NCBI RefSeq assembly: GCF_018320785.1
Contig: NC_054871.1
Span: forward strand, 14,697,756 to 14,761,755
DNA: 64,000 nt
Direction of reading: 5' to 3'
DNA from: Cheilinus undulatus
Lineage: Eukaryota > Chordata > Actinopteri > Labriformes > Labridae
Shown: in pieces, positions 23,501 through 35,059 of the stretch
Numbering within the stretch: position 1 is the stretch's first letter
How the letters are laid out: the number at the start of each line of letters is the position of its first letter
Made by a program: the position numbers and the translations under genes
The notes under the pieces: generated by a model
Databases searched by the model: none
Told to the model about the DNA's origin: nothing
Seen by the model: only the letters and a program-made list of their open reading frames with translations

Positions 23501-26500
23501 CCACCACAACCACAGCTGCTCCAACCAACACAGCCACAGCTGCCCCAACAGCTACAACTACTGTTGCTACGACCACCACAACCACAGCTGCGCAAACCAC
23601 AACAACCACTGCTGCTCCAACCACCACTACCACAGCTGGTCCAACCACCACAACCACAGCTGCCCCAAAAACTACAACTACTGTTGCTCCGACCACCACA
23701 ACCACAGCTGCTCCAACCACCACAACCACAGCTTCTCCAACCACCACAACCACAGCTGCCCCAACAACTACAACTACTGTTGCTCCGACCACCACAACCA
23801 CAGCTGCTCCAACCACCACAACCACAGCTGCTCCAACAACGACAACCACAGCTGCCCCAAAAACTACAACTACTGTTGCTCCAACCACCACAACCACAGC
23901 TGCCCCAAAAACTACAACTACTGTTGCTCCTACCACCACAACCACAGCAGCTCCAACCACAACCACATCTGCTCAAACCACAACAACCACAGCCGCTGCA
24001 ACCACCACTACCACAGCTTCTCCAACCACCACAACCACAGCTGCTCCAACCACCACAACCACAGCTGCTCAAACCACCACAAACACAGCTGCCACAACAA
24101 CTACAACTACTGTTGCTCAGACCACCACAACCACAGCTGCGCCAACAACCACAACCACAGTGTCTCAAACCACCACAACCACAGCTGCTCCAACCACCAC
24201 AACCACAGCTGCCCCTACAACCACAACCACAGCTGTTCCAACCACCACAACCACAGCTGTGCCAACCACCACAACCACAGCTGCTCCAACCACCACATCC
24301 ACAGCGGCTCAAACCACCACAACCACAGCTGCTCCAACCACCACAACCACAGCTGCTCCAACCACCACAACCACAGCTGCTCCAACCACCACAACCACAG
24401 CTGCTCCAACCACCACAGCCACAGCTGCCCAAACAACTACAACTACTGTTGCTCCGACCACCACAACCACAGCTGCTCCAACCACCACAACCACAGCTGC
24501 TCCAACAACCACAACCACAGCTACTCCAACCACCACAACCACAGCTGCTCCAACCACCACAACCACAGCTGCCCCAACAACTACAACTACTGTTGCTCCG
24601 ACCACCACAACCAACTGCTGCTCCACCACTACAACCACACTGCAGCTCCAACAACCACCACAACCACAGCTGCTCCAACCACCACAACCACAGCTGCTCC
24701 AACCACCACAACCACAGCTGCTCCAACCACCACAACCACAGCTGCTCCAACCACCACAACCACAGCTGCTCCAACCACCACAACCACAGCTGCGCCAACC
24801 ACCACAACCACAGCTGCTCCAACCACCACAACCACAGCTGCTCCAACCACCACAACCACAGCTGCTCCAACAACTACAACTACTGTTGCTCCGACCACCA
24901 CATCCACAGTTGCTCCAACCACCACAACCACAGCGGCTCAAACCACCACAACCACAGCGGCTCCAACCACCACAACCACAGCTGCTCCAACCACCACAAC
25001 CACAGCTGCTCCAACCACCACAACCACAGCTGCTCCAGCCACCACAACCACAGCTGCCCCAACAACCACAACCACAGCTGCTCCAACCACCACAACCACA
25101 GCTGCTCCAACCACCACAACCACAGCTGCGCACACCACCACAACCACAGCTGCTCCAACCACCACAACCACAGCGGCTCAAACCACCACAACCACAGCTG
25201 CTCCTACCACCACAACCACAGCTGCTCCAACCACCACAACAGCGGCTGCCCCAACAACTACAACTACTGTTGCTCTGACCACCACAACCACAGCTGCGCC
25301 AACAACCACAACCACAGCGGCTCAAACCACCACAACCACAGCTGCTCCAACCACCACAACCACAGCTGCTCCAACCACCACAACCACAGCTGCTCCAACC
25401 ACCACAACCGCAGCTGCCCCAACAACTACAACTACTGTTGCTCCAACAACCACAACAACAGCTGCGCCAACCACCACAACAGCAGGTGCTCCAACCACCA
25501 CAACCCCAGCTGCGCCAACCACCACAACCACAGCGGCTCAAACCACAACAACCAGAGCAGCTCCAACGACAACCACAGCTGCCCCAAAAACTACAACTAC
25601 TGTTGCTACGACCACCACAACCACAGCAGCTCCAACCACAACCACAGCTGCCCCAACAACTACAACTACTGTTGCTCCAACCACCACAACCACAGCTGCG
25701 CCAACCACCACAACGACAGGTGCTGCAACCACAACAACCACAGCAGCTCCAACGACAACCACATCTGCTCAAACCACAACAACCACTGCTGCGCCAACCA
25801 CCACTACCACAGCTGCTCCGACCACCACAGCCACAGCTGCCCCAACAACTACAACTACTGTTGCTCCGACCACCACAACCACAGCTGCGCCAACCACCAC
25901 AACGACAGGTGCTCCAACCACAACAACCACAGCAGCTCCAACCACAACCACATCTGCTCAAACCACCACAACCACAGCGGCTCAAACCACCACAACCACA
26001 GCTGCTCCAACCACCACAACCACAGCTGCTCCAACCACCACAACCACAGCTGCTCCAACCACCACAACCACAGCTGCGCCAACCACCACAACCACAGCTA
26101 CTCCAACCACCACAACCACAGCTGCTCCAACCACCACAACCACAGCTGCTCCAACAACTACAACTACTGTTGCTCCGACCACCACATCCACAGTTGCTCC
26201 AACCACCACAACCACAGCGGCTCAAACCACCACAACCACAGCTGCTCCAACCACCACAACCACAGCTGCTCCAACCACCACAACCACAGCTGCCCCAACA
26301 ACTACAACTACTGTTGCTCCGACCACCACAACCACAGCTGCGCCAACCACCACAACCACAGCGGCTCAAACCACCACAACCACAGCTGCTCCAACCACCA
26401 CAACCACAGCAGCTCCAACCACCACAACCACAGCTGCTCCAACCACCACAACCACAGCTGCCCAAACAACCACAACCACAGCTGCGCCAACCACCACAAC

Positions 26501-29500
26501 CACAGCTGCTCCAATCACCACAACCACAGCGGCTCCAACCACCACTGCCACAGCTGCCCCAACAACTACAACTACTGTTGCTCCGACCACCACAACCACA
26601 GCTGGGCCAACCACCACAACGACAGGTGCTGCAACCACAACAACCAGAGCAGCTCCAACGACAACCACATCTGCTCAAACCACAACAACCACTGCTGCTC
26701 CAACAACCACAACCACAGCTGCTCCGACCACCACAGCCACAGCTGCCCCAACAACTACAACTACTGTTGCTCCGACCACCACAACCACAGCTGCGCCAAC
26801 CACCACAACGACAGGTGCTCCAACCACAACAACCACTCCTGCTCCAACCACAACCACATCTGCTCAAACCACAACAACCACTGCTGCTCCAACCACCACA
26901 ACCACAGCTGCTCAAACCACCACAACCACAGCTTCTGCAACCACCACAATCACAGCTGCTCCAACAACCACAACCACTGTTGCTCCGACCACCACAACCA
27001 CAGCTGCGCCAACCACCACAACCACAGCGGCTCAAACCACCACAACCACAGCTGCTCCAACCACCACAACCACAGCAACTCCACCCACCACAACCACTCC
27101 AATAACCATAACCACAAGAACAGAAACCACTCCAATCACCACAGCCATCCCAATCACCACAACCACTTCAATCACCACAACCACTCCAATAACCCCAACC
27201 ACTACAATCCCAACAGCCACTCTAACCACCACAACCACTCCAATCATCACAACCACTCAAACCACAACAACCACTCCAATCACCACAACACCTCCAATAA
27301 CCACGACAACCTCTCCAATCACCACAACCACTCCAATAACTACGACAACCTCTCCTACCATCACAACCACTCTAACAATCACAACCACTGCAATCATCAC
27401 AACCACTCCAACCACATCAACCACTCCAATCATCACAACTACTCCACCCACCACAACCACTCCAATCACCACAACCACAACAACCACAACCACTCCAATC
27501 ACCACAGCCACTCCAACCACCACAACAACTCCAACAACAACATCCATGCCAATCATCACAACCTCTCCAATCATCACACACACTCCAGCAACAACAACAA
27601 CCACTCCAATCATCACAACTACTTCAACCACCATAACCACTCCAATCATCACAAATACTCCAACCACCACAACCACTCCAATCATCACAACCACTCCAAC
27701 CACATCAACCACTCCAATCATCACAACTACTCCACCCACCACAACCACTCCAATCACCACAACCACAACAACCACAACCACTCCAATCACCGCAGCCACT
27801 CCAATCATCACAACCACTCAAACCACAACAACTACTCCAATCACCACAACCACTCCAATAACCACGACAACCTCTCCAATCATCACGACCACTTCAGTAA
27901 CTACGACAACCTCTCCAATCATCAATACCACTCCAATAATCACGACAACCTCTCCTATCATCACAACAACTCCAACCACCACAACCATGCCAATCATCAC
28001 ACCTACTCCAACCACCACAACCACTCCAGTCATCACAACTACTCCAACCACAACAACCACTCCAATCATCACACCTACTCCAACCACAACAACCACTCCA
28101 ATCATCACAACTACTCCAACCACCACAACCACTCCAACGACAACAACCACTCCAATCACAACAACCACTGCAATCACCACAACCATTCCAACAACCACCA
28201 CAACCACTCCAACAACCACAACAACCACTCCAATCACCACAGCCACTCCAATCATCACACCTACTCCAACCACCACAACCACTCCATTCATCACAACTAC
28301 TCCAACCACCACAACCACAACAACCACTCCAATCACAACAACCACTGCAATCACCACGACCATTCCAACAACCACCACAACCACTCCAACAACCACAACA
28401 ACCACTCCAATCACCACAGCCACTCAAATAACCACGACAACCTCTCCTATCATTACAAACACTCCAATTATCACAACCACTCCAACAACCACCACAACCA
28501 CTCCGATCATCACAACGTCTCCAACCACAACAACCAGTCCAATCACCACAACCACTCCAATCACCACAACTACTCCAACAAGCATGACAACCACTCCTAT
28601 CATCACGACTCCAACCACAACAACCACAACTACCCCAATCATAACAGCCACTCCAACAACCACCACAACCACTCCAATCATCACAACCACTCAAACCACA
28701 ACAACCACTCTAATCACCACAACCACGCCAATAACTACGACAATCTCTCCTATCATCACAACCACTCCAATCATAACAACCACTCCAACAACGACGATAA
28801 CCACTCCAATTATCACAACGACTCCAACAACCACAACCACTCCAATCATCACAACTACTACAACCACCACAACCACCCCATTCACAACAACCACTCAAAC
28901 CACTCCAATCACAACAACCACTCCAACAACCATGACAACCACTCCAACTATCACAACCAATCCAATCACAACAACGACTCCAACCACGACTACCACTCCA
29001 ATCACTGCAACCACTCCAATCTCAACAACCACTCAAACCACAACAACTACTCCAATCACAACAACCATGATAACAACACCAACCACTCCAACCATCACAA
29101 CCACTCCAATCACCACAACCACTCCAATCATCACAACTACTCCAATCATCACAACTACTCCAACCACAACAACCACTCCAATCATCACACATACTCCAAC
29201 AACCACTCCAATCATCACAACTACTCCAACCACCACAACCACTCCAACCACAACAACCACTCCAATCACAACAACCACTGCAATCACCACGATCATTCCA
29301 GCAACCACCACAACGACTCCAATCACCACAGCCACTCAAATAACCACGACAACCTCTCCTATCATCACAAACACTCCAATTATCACAACCACTCCAACAA
29401 CCACCACAACCACTCCAATCATCACAACCACTCCAACCACAACAACCACTCCAATCACCACAACCGCTCAAATAACCACGACATCCTCTCCTATCATCAC

Positions 29501-32500
29501 AACTACTCCAATCATCACAACTACTCCAACCACAACAACCACTCCAATCATCACACCTACTCCAACCACCACAACCACTCCAATCACAACAACCACTCCA
29601 ATCATCACAACCACTTCAATTATTACAACCACTCCTATCACCACAACCACCCCATTCACAACAACCACTCAAACCACTCCAATCACAACAACCACAACAA
29701 CCACTCCAACAACCATGACAACCACTCCAACTATCACGACCAATCCAATCACAACAACCACTCCAACCACAACTACCACTCCAATCACTACAACCACTCC
29801 AATCTCAACAACCTCTCAAACCACAACAACTACTCCAATCACAACAACCATGATAACAACACCAACCACTCCAACCATCACAACCACTTCAATCACCACA
29901 ACCACTCCAATCATCACAACTACTCCAATCATCACAACTACTTCAACCACTCCAATCATCACACCTACTCCAACCACCACAACCACTCCAATCATCACAA
30001 CTACTCCAATCATCACAACTACTCCAACCACAACAACCACTCCAATCATCACACCTACTCCAACCACCACAACCACTCCAATCATCACAACTACTCCAAC
30101 CACAACAACCACTCCAATCACAACAACCACTGCAATCACCACGACCATTCCAACAACCACCACAACCACTCCAATCATCAAAACGTCTCCAACCACAACA
30201 ACCAGTCCAATCACCACAACCACTCCAATCACCACAACTACTCCAACAACCATGACAACCACTCCAATCATCACGACTCCAACCACAACAACCACAACTA
30301 CCCCAATCATAACAACCACTCCACCAACCACCACAACCACTCCAATCATCACAACCACTCAAACCACAACAACCACTCTAATCATCACAACCAATCCAAT
30401 AACCACGACAACCTCTCCAATCACAACGACCACTCCAATAACTACGACAACCTCTCCTATCATCACAACCACTCCAATCACCACAACCACTCCAACAACG
30501 ACAATAACCACTCCAATTATCACAACGACTCCAACCACCACAATCACTCCAATCATCACAACTACTACAACCACCACAACCACTCCAATCACAACAACCA
30601 CTCCAACCACAACAACCACTCCAATCATCACAACCACTCCAATTATTACAACCACTCCTATCACCACAACCACCCCATTCACAACAACCACTCAAACCAC
30701 TCCAATCACAACAACCACAACAACCACTCCAACAACCATGACAACCCCTCCAACTATAACAACCAATTTAATCACAACAACCACTCCAACCACAACTACC
30801 ACTCCAATCACTACAACCACTCCAATCTCAACAACCACTCAAACCACAACTACCACTCCAATCACTACAACCACTCCAATCTCAACAACCACTCAAACCA
30901 CAACAACCACTCCAATCACAACAACCCTGATAACAACACCAACCACTCCAATCATCACAACCACTCCAATCACCACAACCACTCCAATCATCACAACTAC
31001 TCCAACCACGACAACCACTCCAATCACAACTACTCAAACTACAACAACCACTCCAATCACCACAACCAATCCAATCATCACAACCACTCCAATCACCACA
31101 ACTACTCAAACCACGACAACCACTCCCTTCACAACAACCACTCCAACCACAGCAACCACTCACACCTCTCCAATCACAACCACCACAACCACTCCAATCA
31201 TCACAACCACTCCAATCACAACAACCACTCCAACCACAACAACCACTTCAATCACAACAACCACTCCAACCACAACAACCACTTCAATCACCACAACCAC
31301 CCCATTCACAACAACCACTCAAACCACTCCAATCACAACAACCACAACAACCACTCCAATCACCATAACCACTCCAACAACCATGACAACCACTCCAACT
31401 TTCACAACCAATCCAATCTCAACAACCACTCAAACCACAACAACCACTCCAATCACAACAACCATGATAACAACACCAACCACTCCAATCATCACAACCA
31501 CTCCAATCACCACAACCACTCCAATCATCACAACTACTCCAACCACGACAACCACTCCAATCACGACAACCACTCAAACCCAAACAACCACTCCAATCAC
31601 CACAACCAATCCAATCATCACAACCACTCCAATCACCACACCTACTCAAACCACAACAACCACTCCCTTCACAACAACCACTCCAACCACAGCAACCACT
31701 CAGACCTCTCCAATCATAACCACCACAACCACTCCAATCACCACAACCACTCCACCCACCACAACCACTTCAATTATCACAACCAATCCAACACCAACCA
31801 CTCCAACCATCACAACCACTCCAATCACCACAACCACTCCAATCATCACAACTACTCCAATCATCACAACTACTCCAACCACAACAACCACTCCAATCAT
31901 CACACCTACTCCAACCACCACAACCACTCCAATCATCACAACCACTCAAACCACAACAACCACTCTAATCACCACAACCACTCCAATAACCATGACAACC
32001 TCTCCAATCATCACGACCACTCCAATAACTACGACAACCTCTCCTATCATCACAACCACTCCAGTCATAACAACCACTCCCACAATGACTATAACCACTC
32101 CAATTATCACAACGACTCCAACCACCACAACCACTCCAATCATCACAACTACTACAACCACCACAACCACTCCAATCACAACAACCACTCCAACCACAAC
32201 AACCACTCCAATCATCACAACCACTTCAATTATTACAACCACTCCAATCACCACAACCACCCCATTCACAACAACCACTCAAACCTCTCCAATCACAACA
32301 ACCACAACAACCACTCCAACAACCATGACAACCACTCCAACTATCACAACCAATCCAATCACAACAACCACAACAACCACTCCAACAACCATGACAACCA
32401 CTCCAACTATCACAACCACTCCAATCACTACAACCAGTCCAAACACCACAACCACTCAAGCCACAACAACCACTCCAATCACAACAACCATGATAACAAC

Positions 32501-34044
32501 ACCAACCACTCCAATCATCACAACCACTCCAATCACCACAACCACTCCAATCATCACAACTACTCCAACCACGACAACCACTCCAATCACAACAACTACT
32601 CAAACTACAACAACCACTCCAATCACCACAACCACTCCAATCACCACAACTACTCAAACCACGACAACCACTCCCTTCACAACAACCACTCCAACCACAG
32701 CAACCACTCAGACCTCTCCAATCACAACCACCACAACCACTCCAATCATCACAACCACTCCAACCACAACAACCACTCCAACCACAACAACCACTTCAAT
32801 CACAACAACCACTCCAACCACAACAACCACTCCTATCACCACAACCACCCCATTCACAACAACAACTCAAACCACTCCAATCACAACAACCACAACAACC
32901 ACTCCAATCACCATAACCACTCCAACAACCATGACAACCACTCCAACTTTCACAACCAATCCAATCACAACAACCACTCCAACCCCAACTACCACTCCAA
33001 TCACTACAACCACTCCAATCTCAACAACCACTCAAACCACAACAACCACTCCAATCACAACAACCATGATAACAACACCAACCACTCCAATCATCACAAC
33101 CACTCCAATCACCACAACCACTCCAATCATCACAACTACTCCAACCACGACAACCACTCCAATCACAACAACTACTCAAACCCAAACAACCACTCCAATC
33201 ACCACAACCAATCCAATCATCACAACCACTCCAATCACCACACCTACTCAAACCACAACAACCACTCCCTTCACAACAACCACTCCAACCACAGCAACCA
33301 CTCAGACCTCTCCAATCATAACCACCACAACCACTCCAATCACCACAACCACCCCAACCACCACAACCACTTCAATCATCACAACCAATCCAATAACAAC
33401 CACTCCAACCACCACATCCACTCAAACCACAATCACCACTCCAATCACAACAACCACTCCAACCACCATAACCACTCCAATCACAACAACCACTCCAACC
33501 ACAACAACCACTCCAATCATCACAACCACTACAATCACCAGACCTACTCCAACCACCACAACCTCTCCAATAACCACAACCACTCCAACCACCACATCCA
33601 CTCAAACCACAATCACCACTCCAATCACAACAACCACTCCAACCACCATAACCACTCCAATCACAACAACCACTCCAACCACAACAACCACTCCGATCAT
33701 CACAACCACTCCAATCACCACAACCACTCCAACCACTCCAATCACCACAACCACTCCAACCACTCCAATCACCACAACCACTCCAACCACTCCAATCACC
33801 ACAACCACTCCAACCACTCCAATCACCACAACCACTCAAACCACAACAACCACTCCAACCACAACAACTACTCCAATCACACCAACTACTCCAACCACTC
33901 TGGTTACCACAACCACGACCACCACTCCAACCACTCCAATCATCACCACCACTCCAACAACCACAACCACTCCAACCACAAAAGCTACTCCAACCACAAC
34001 AACTCTAACCACCACAACTACTCCTGCTCCAACCTCCACACCAG
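14584..34044 (+). CDS. Mucin 1 exon 2: giant Thr/Ala/Pro repeat domain
   Basis: About 19.5 kb of near-pure Thr-rich coding repeats, roughly 6,490 codons if it is one exon. The reading frame with ACC/ACA/ACT Thr codons is favoured by three things. Its end splices in phase (CCA G|GT at 34044) to exon 3. The paralogue's signal exon splices into the same frame. A codon-shuffled block keeps this peptide (18550-18906). Composition is Thr over 60 percent with Ala, Pro, Ile and a few Val, Gln and Lys; Cys is absent, as in the PTS region of mucins, where Thr carries O-GalNAc glycans. Two 1-base shifts just after the gap and a net -1 shift near 24613-24655 interrupt the frame (frame 1 before, frame 3 after). 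Another Thr-rich glycoprotein type is possible; no VWD or CT domain is visible. Confidence 0.8.
18550..18906 (+). repeat. Codon-shifted sub-array encoding the same TTTTTAAP
   Basis: About 15 units of ACAACTACAACAACTGCA plus GCTCCA. Compared with the main unit, five of eight codons differ and all five changes are synonymous. One unit has lost a single codon (TTTTAAP near 18793). The unit contains CTGCAG, absent from the main consensus. Confidence 0.92.
24612..24655 (+). other. Frame break in mucin 1 array
   Basis: Compared with flanking units there are three single-base indels within about 40 bases: an extra A in ACCAACTGCTGCT, a missing A in CTCCACCACT and a missing A before CTGCAGCTCC. The net effect moves the Thr frame from frame 1 to frame 3. 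The Thr frame is then continuous for 9.4 kb to a correct splice donor. An assembly or read error, or a very recent lesion, is more likely than long-standing decay. Confidence 0.75.
27084..34044 (+). repeat. 18-bp coding tandem array, [12 protein letters not shown], mucin 1
   Basis: The unit changes abruptly at about 27084 from the 24-bp type to CCAATCACCACAACCACT, about 390 units by length. Frequent variants are PII, PT, TQ, PF and MTTTP. The marker ACAACACCAACCACTCC next to ATGATA recurs at 29067, 29850, 30927 (as CTGATA), 31464, 32490 and 33066. These alternate long and short steps that sum to about 1.6 kb, so this array too has a higher-order structure. Confidence 0.93.
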
Positions 34045-34127
34045 GTATTTAGGTCAATTTCTAAATTTGTTCTGGTTGATACATACTTAAACTAACATTT
34101 TAGGGGTTACACTTCTGCTACACTATA

Positions 34128-34363
34128 CAGGGCCCATAGAAGCATTCACTTCTGGCGTGTTTTACCCTTTTACTGATTTTATAAATTAATGATCATGAAC
34201 ATAATTTTGCTCTTTTTGTAAATTAAAAAAAGCTCTTTGATGTCAAAGTCAAAACAGATTTCTTTAAAGTAATGTCAGGCAATATTATCGTGATCAAATT
34301 TGATGTTGAAAATCAGTTGAAGGGTAAAACATCCAAGGGGGCGAGTACCTTTAATTGACACTG
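34128..34363. mobile_element. Tc1-like MITE in mucin 1 intron 2
   Basis: A 236-bp element flanked by TA on both sides. The left end CAGGGCCCATAGAAGCATTC and the inverted right end CAGTGTCAATTAAAGGTACT agree imperfectly and share CCxTTGGATGTTTTACCC-like inner words. Confidence 0.65.
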
Positions 34364-34552
34364 TATACTACAGCTTTTTGATCTATTCTGCTTGGTTACT
34401 CTAAGTATAACTAAATGCAAAGTATTTGATCTAAAGACTAGGAAACAGACATTGTCCATCAAAATCTTTTAAGTTCATGTGGAAAAAGTAGCATTTTTTA
34501 TTAGCTATTTTATCGAGATGTTCCTAAAGATTATCTTTTTTGATTCATACAG

Positions 34553-34638
34553 GTCTGTTCTCACTGGCACATTTCCAGATCAGATTACGTTGTCTTCAGG
34601 ACATCAGCAATGAGACCCTCACTAATGAAATAAAAAAG
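34553..34638 (+). CDS. Mucin 1 exon 3
   Basis: Acceptor TTGATTCATACAG at 34552, donor AAAAAG|GTGCAA at 34639. It enters in phase 1, exactly what the array donor (CCA G|GT) leaves, and exits in phase 0. The 86 nt encode G, LFSLAHFQIRLRC, then LQDISNETLTNEIKK. The NET is an N-glycosylation sequon. The alternating hydrophobic strand followed by an amphipathic helix is like half of a SEA-type fold, but I cannot assign a family. Confidence 0.6.
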
Positions 34639-34778
34639 GTGCAATTTATAAAAAATATTTCTAGGGAATGTGTTCTACCTTTATTGAGCTTTTGTTTGTG
34701 AAATGCACAAACACAATAATGGGCTAGGTGAAAGCTTGAGATAAATCTTGTTTTTTATTCTGTTATCTTTCTATTTAG

Positions 34779-34859
34779 TTGTTCGAAGATCAGCTCCTAC
34801 CTGGAATATCCCACACAGTTAAAGTGACAAACATCCACAGGGTCCCAGCTGCCCCATAG
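34779..34859 (+). CDS. Mucin 1 exon 4 with stop codon
   Basis: Acceptor TTTCTATTTAG at 34778; enters in phase 0. It encodes LFEDQLLPGISHTVKVTN, then IHRVPAAP, then TAG at 34857-34859. The frame stays open for another 47 codons after the TAG (ELHVDKNSLVTVQVCAAG and on to a TGA at 35001), so the TAG may be a recent nonsense change in a longer domain. Without transcripts the true C-terminus is uncertain. Confidence 0.5.
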   Translation: MFEDQLLPGISHTVKVTNIHRVPAAP

Positions 34860-35059
34860 GAGCTTCATGTGGACAAGAATTCACTTGTAACTGTACAAGT
34901 TTGTGCTGCTGGATTTGTTTTAGCACAAGATTCAAGGAAGGTTCACTTGCAGTGTTTCATCCTGTCTGAAAAGAGGTGTGTCTTCAGAGTTTCATTTATC
35001 TGAGACCAATCATCCAACTTTACTCAGATGCTGCGATCTCCAACAAGGATCTACAAACC

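Larger units (their letters stand above)
14584..27083 (+). repeat. 24-bp coding tandem array, TTTTTAAP, mucin 1
   Basis: About 520 units (length divided by 24). The consensus begins ACCACCACAACCACAGCT and ends GCTCCA. Common variants are VAP (ACTACTGTTGCTCCG), AAQ, ASP, SAQ, KTT and NTA. Indels inside the array are mostly whole codons, for example TTTT or TTTTTT units near 19960-20010. The variants mark higher-order repeats, such as the block with ATGACAGGTGCT at 15448 and again 1,242 bp later at 16690. Confidence 0.95.

Noticed and set aside
14473-24873. Huge antisense ORFs (Cys/Gly/Trp- and Val/Gly/Ala-rich) across the arrays
   Set aside because: They follow mechanically from a stop-free 24-bp unit. 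They lack start context, splice links and residue-level constraint; the Thr frame has all three.
14584-27083. CRISPR array
   Set aside because: Head-to-tail repeats with no unique spacers, in a eukaryotic genome.
14584-34044. Antifreeze glycoprotein gene
   Set aside because: Fish antifreeze glycoproteins are (Ala-Ala-Thr)n with spacer tripeptides. Here the units are five Thr plus AAP and four Thr plus PI, with none of the AFGP cleavage spacers.
14584-34044. Non-coding satellite or centromeric array
   Set aside because: Indels are mostly multiples of three, silent codon changes are enriched in the re-coded block, and the array starts and ends in phase with flanking exons.
17201-34090. A 5,629-codon forward ORF (Leu/Gln/Pro then Asn/His/Ser) as the coding frame
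   Set aside because: It passes straight over the splice donor at 34044 and changes composition at the 24.6 kb frame break. The Thr frame agrees with exon 1, exon 2 and exon 3 phases.
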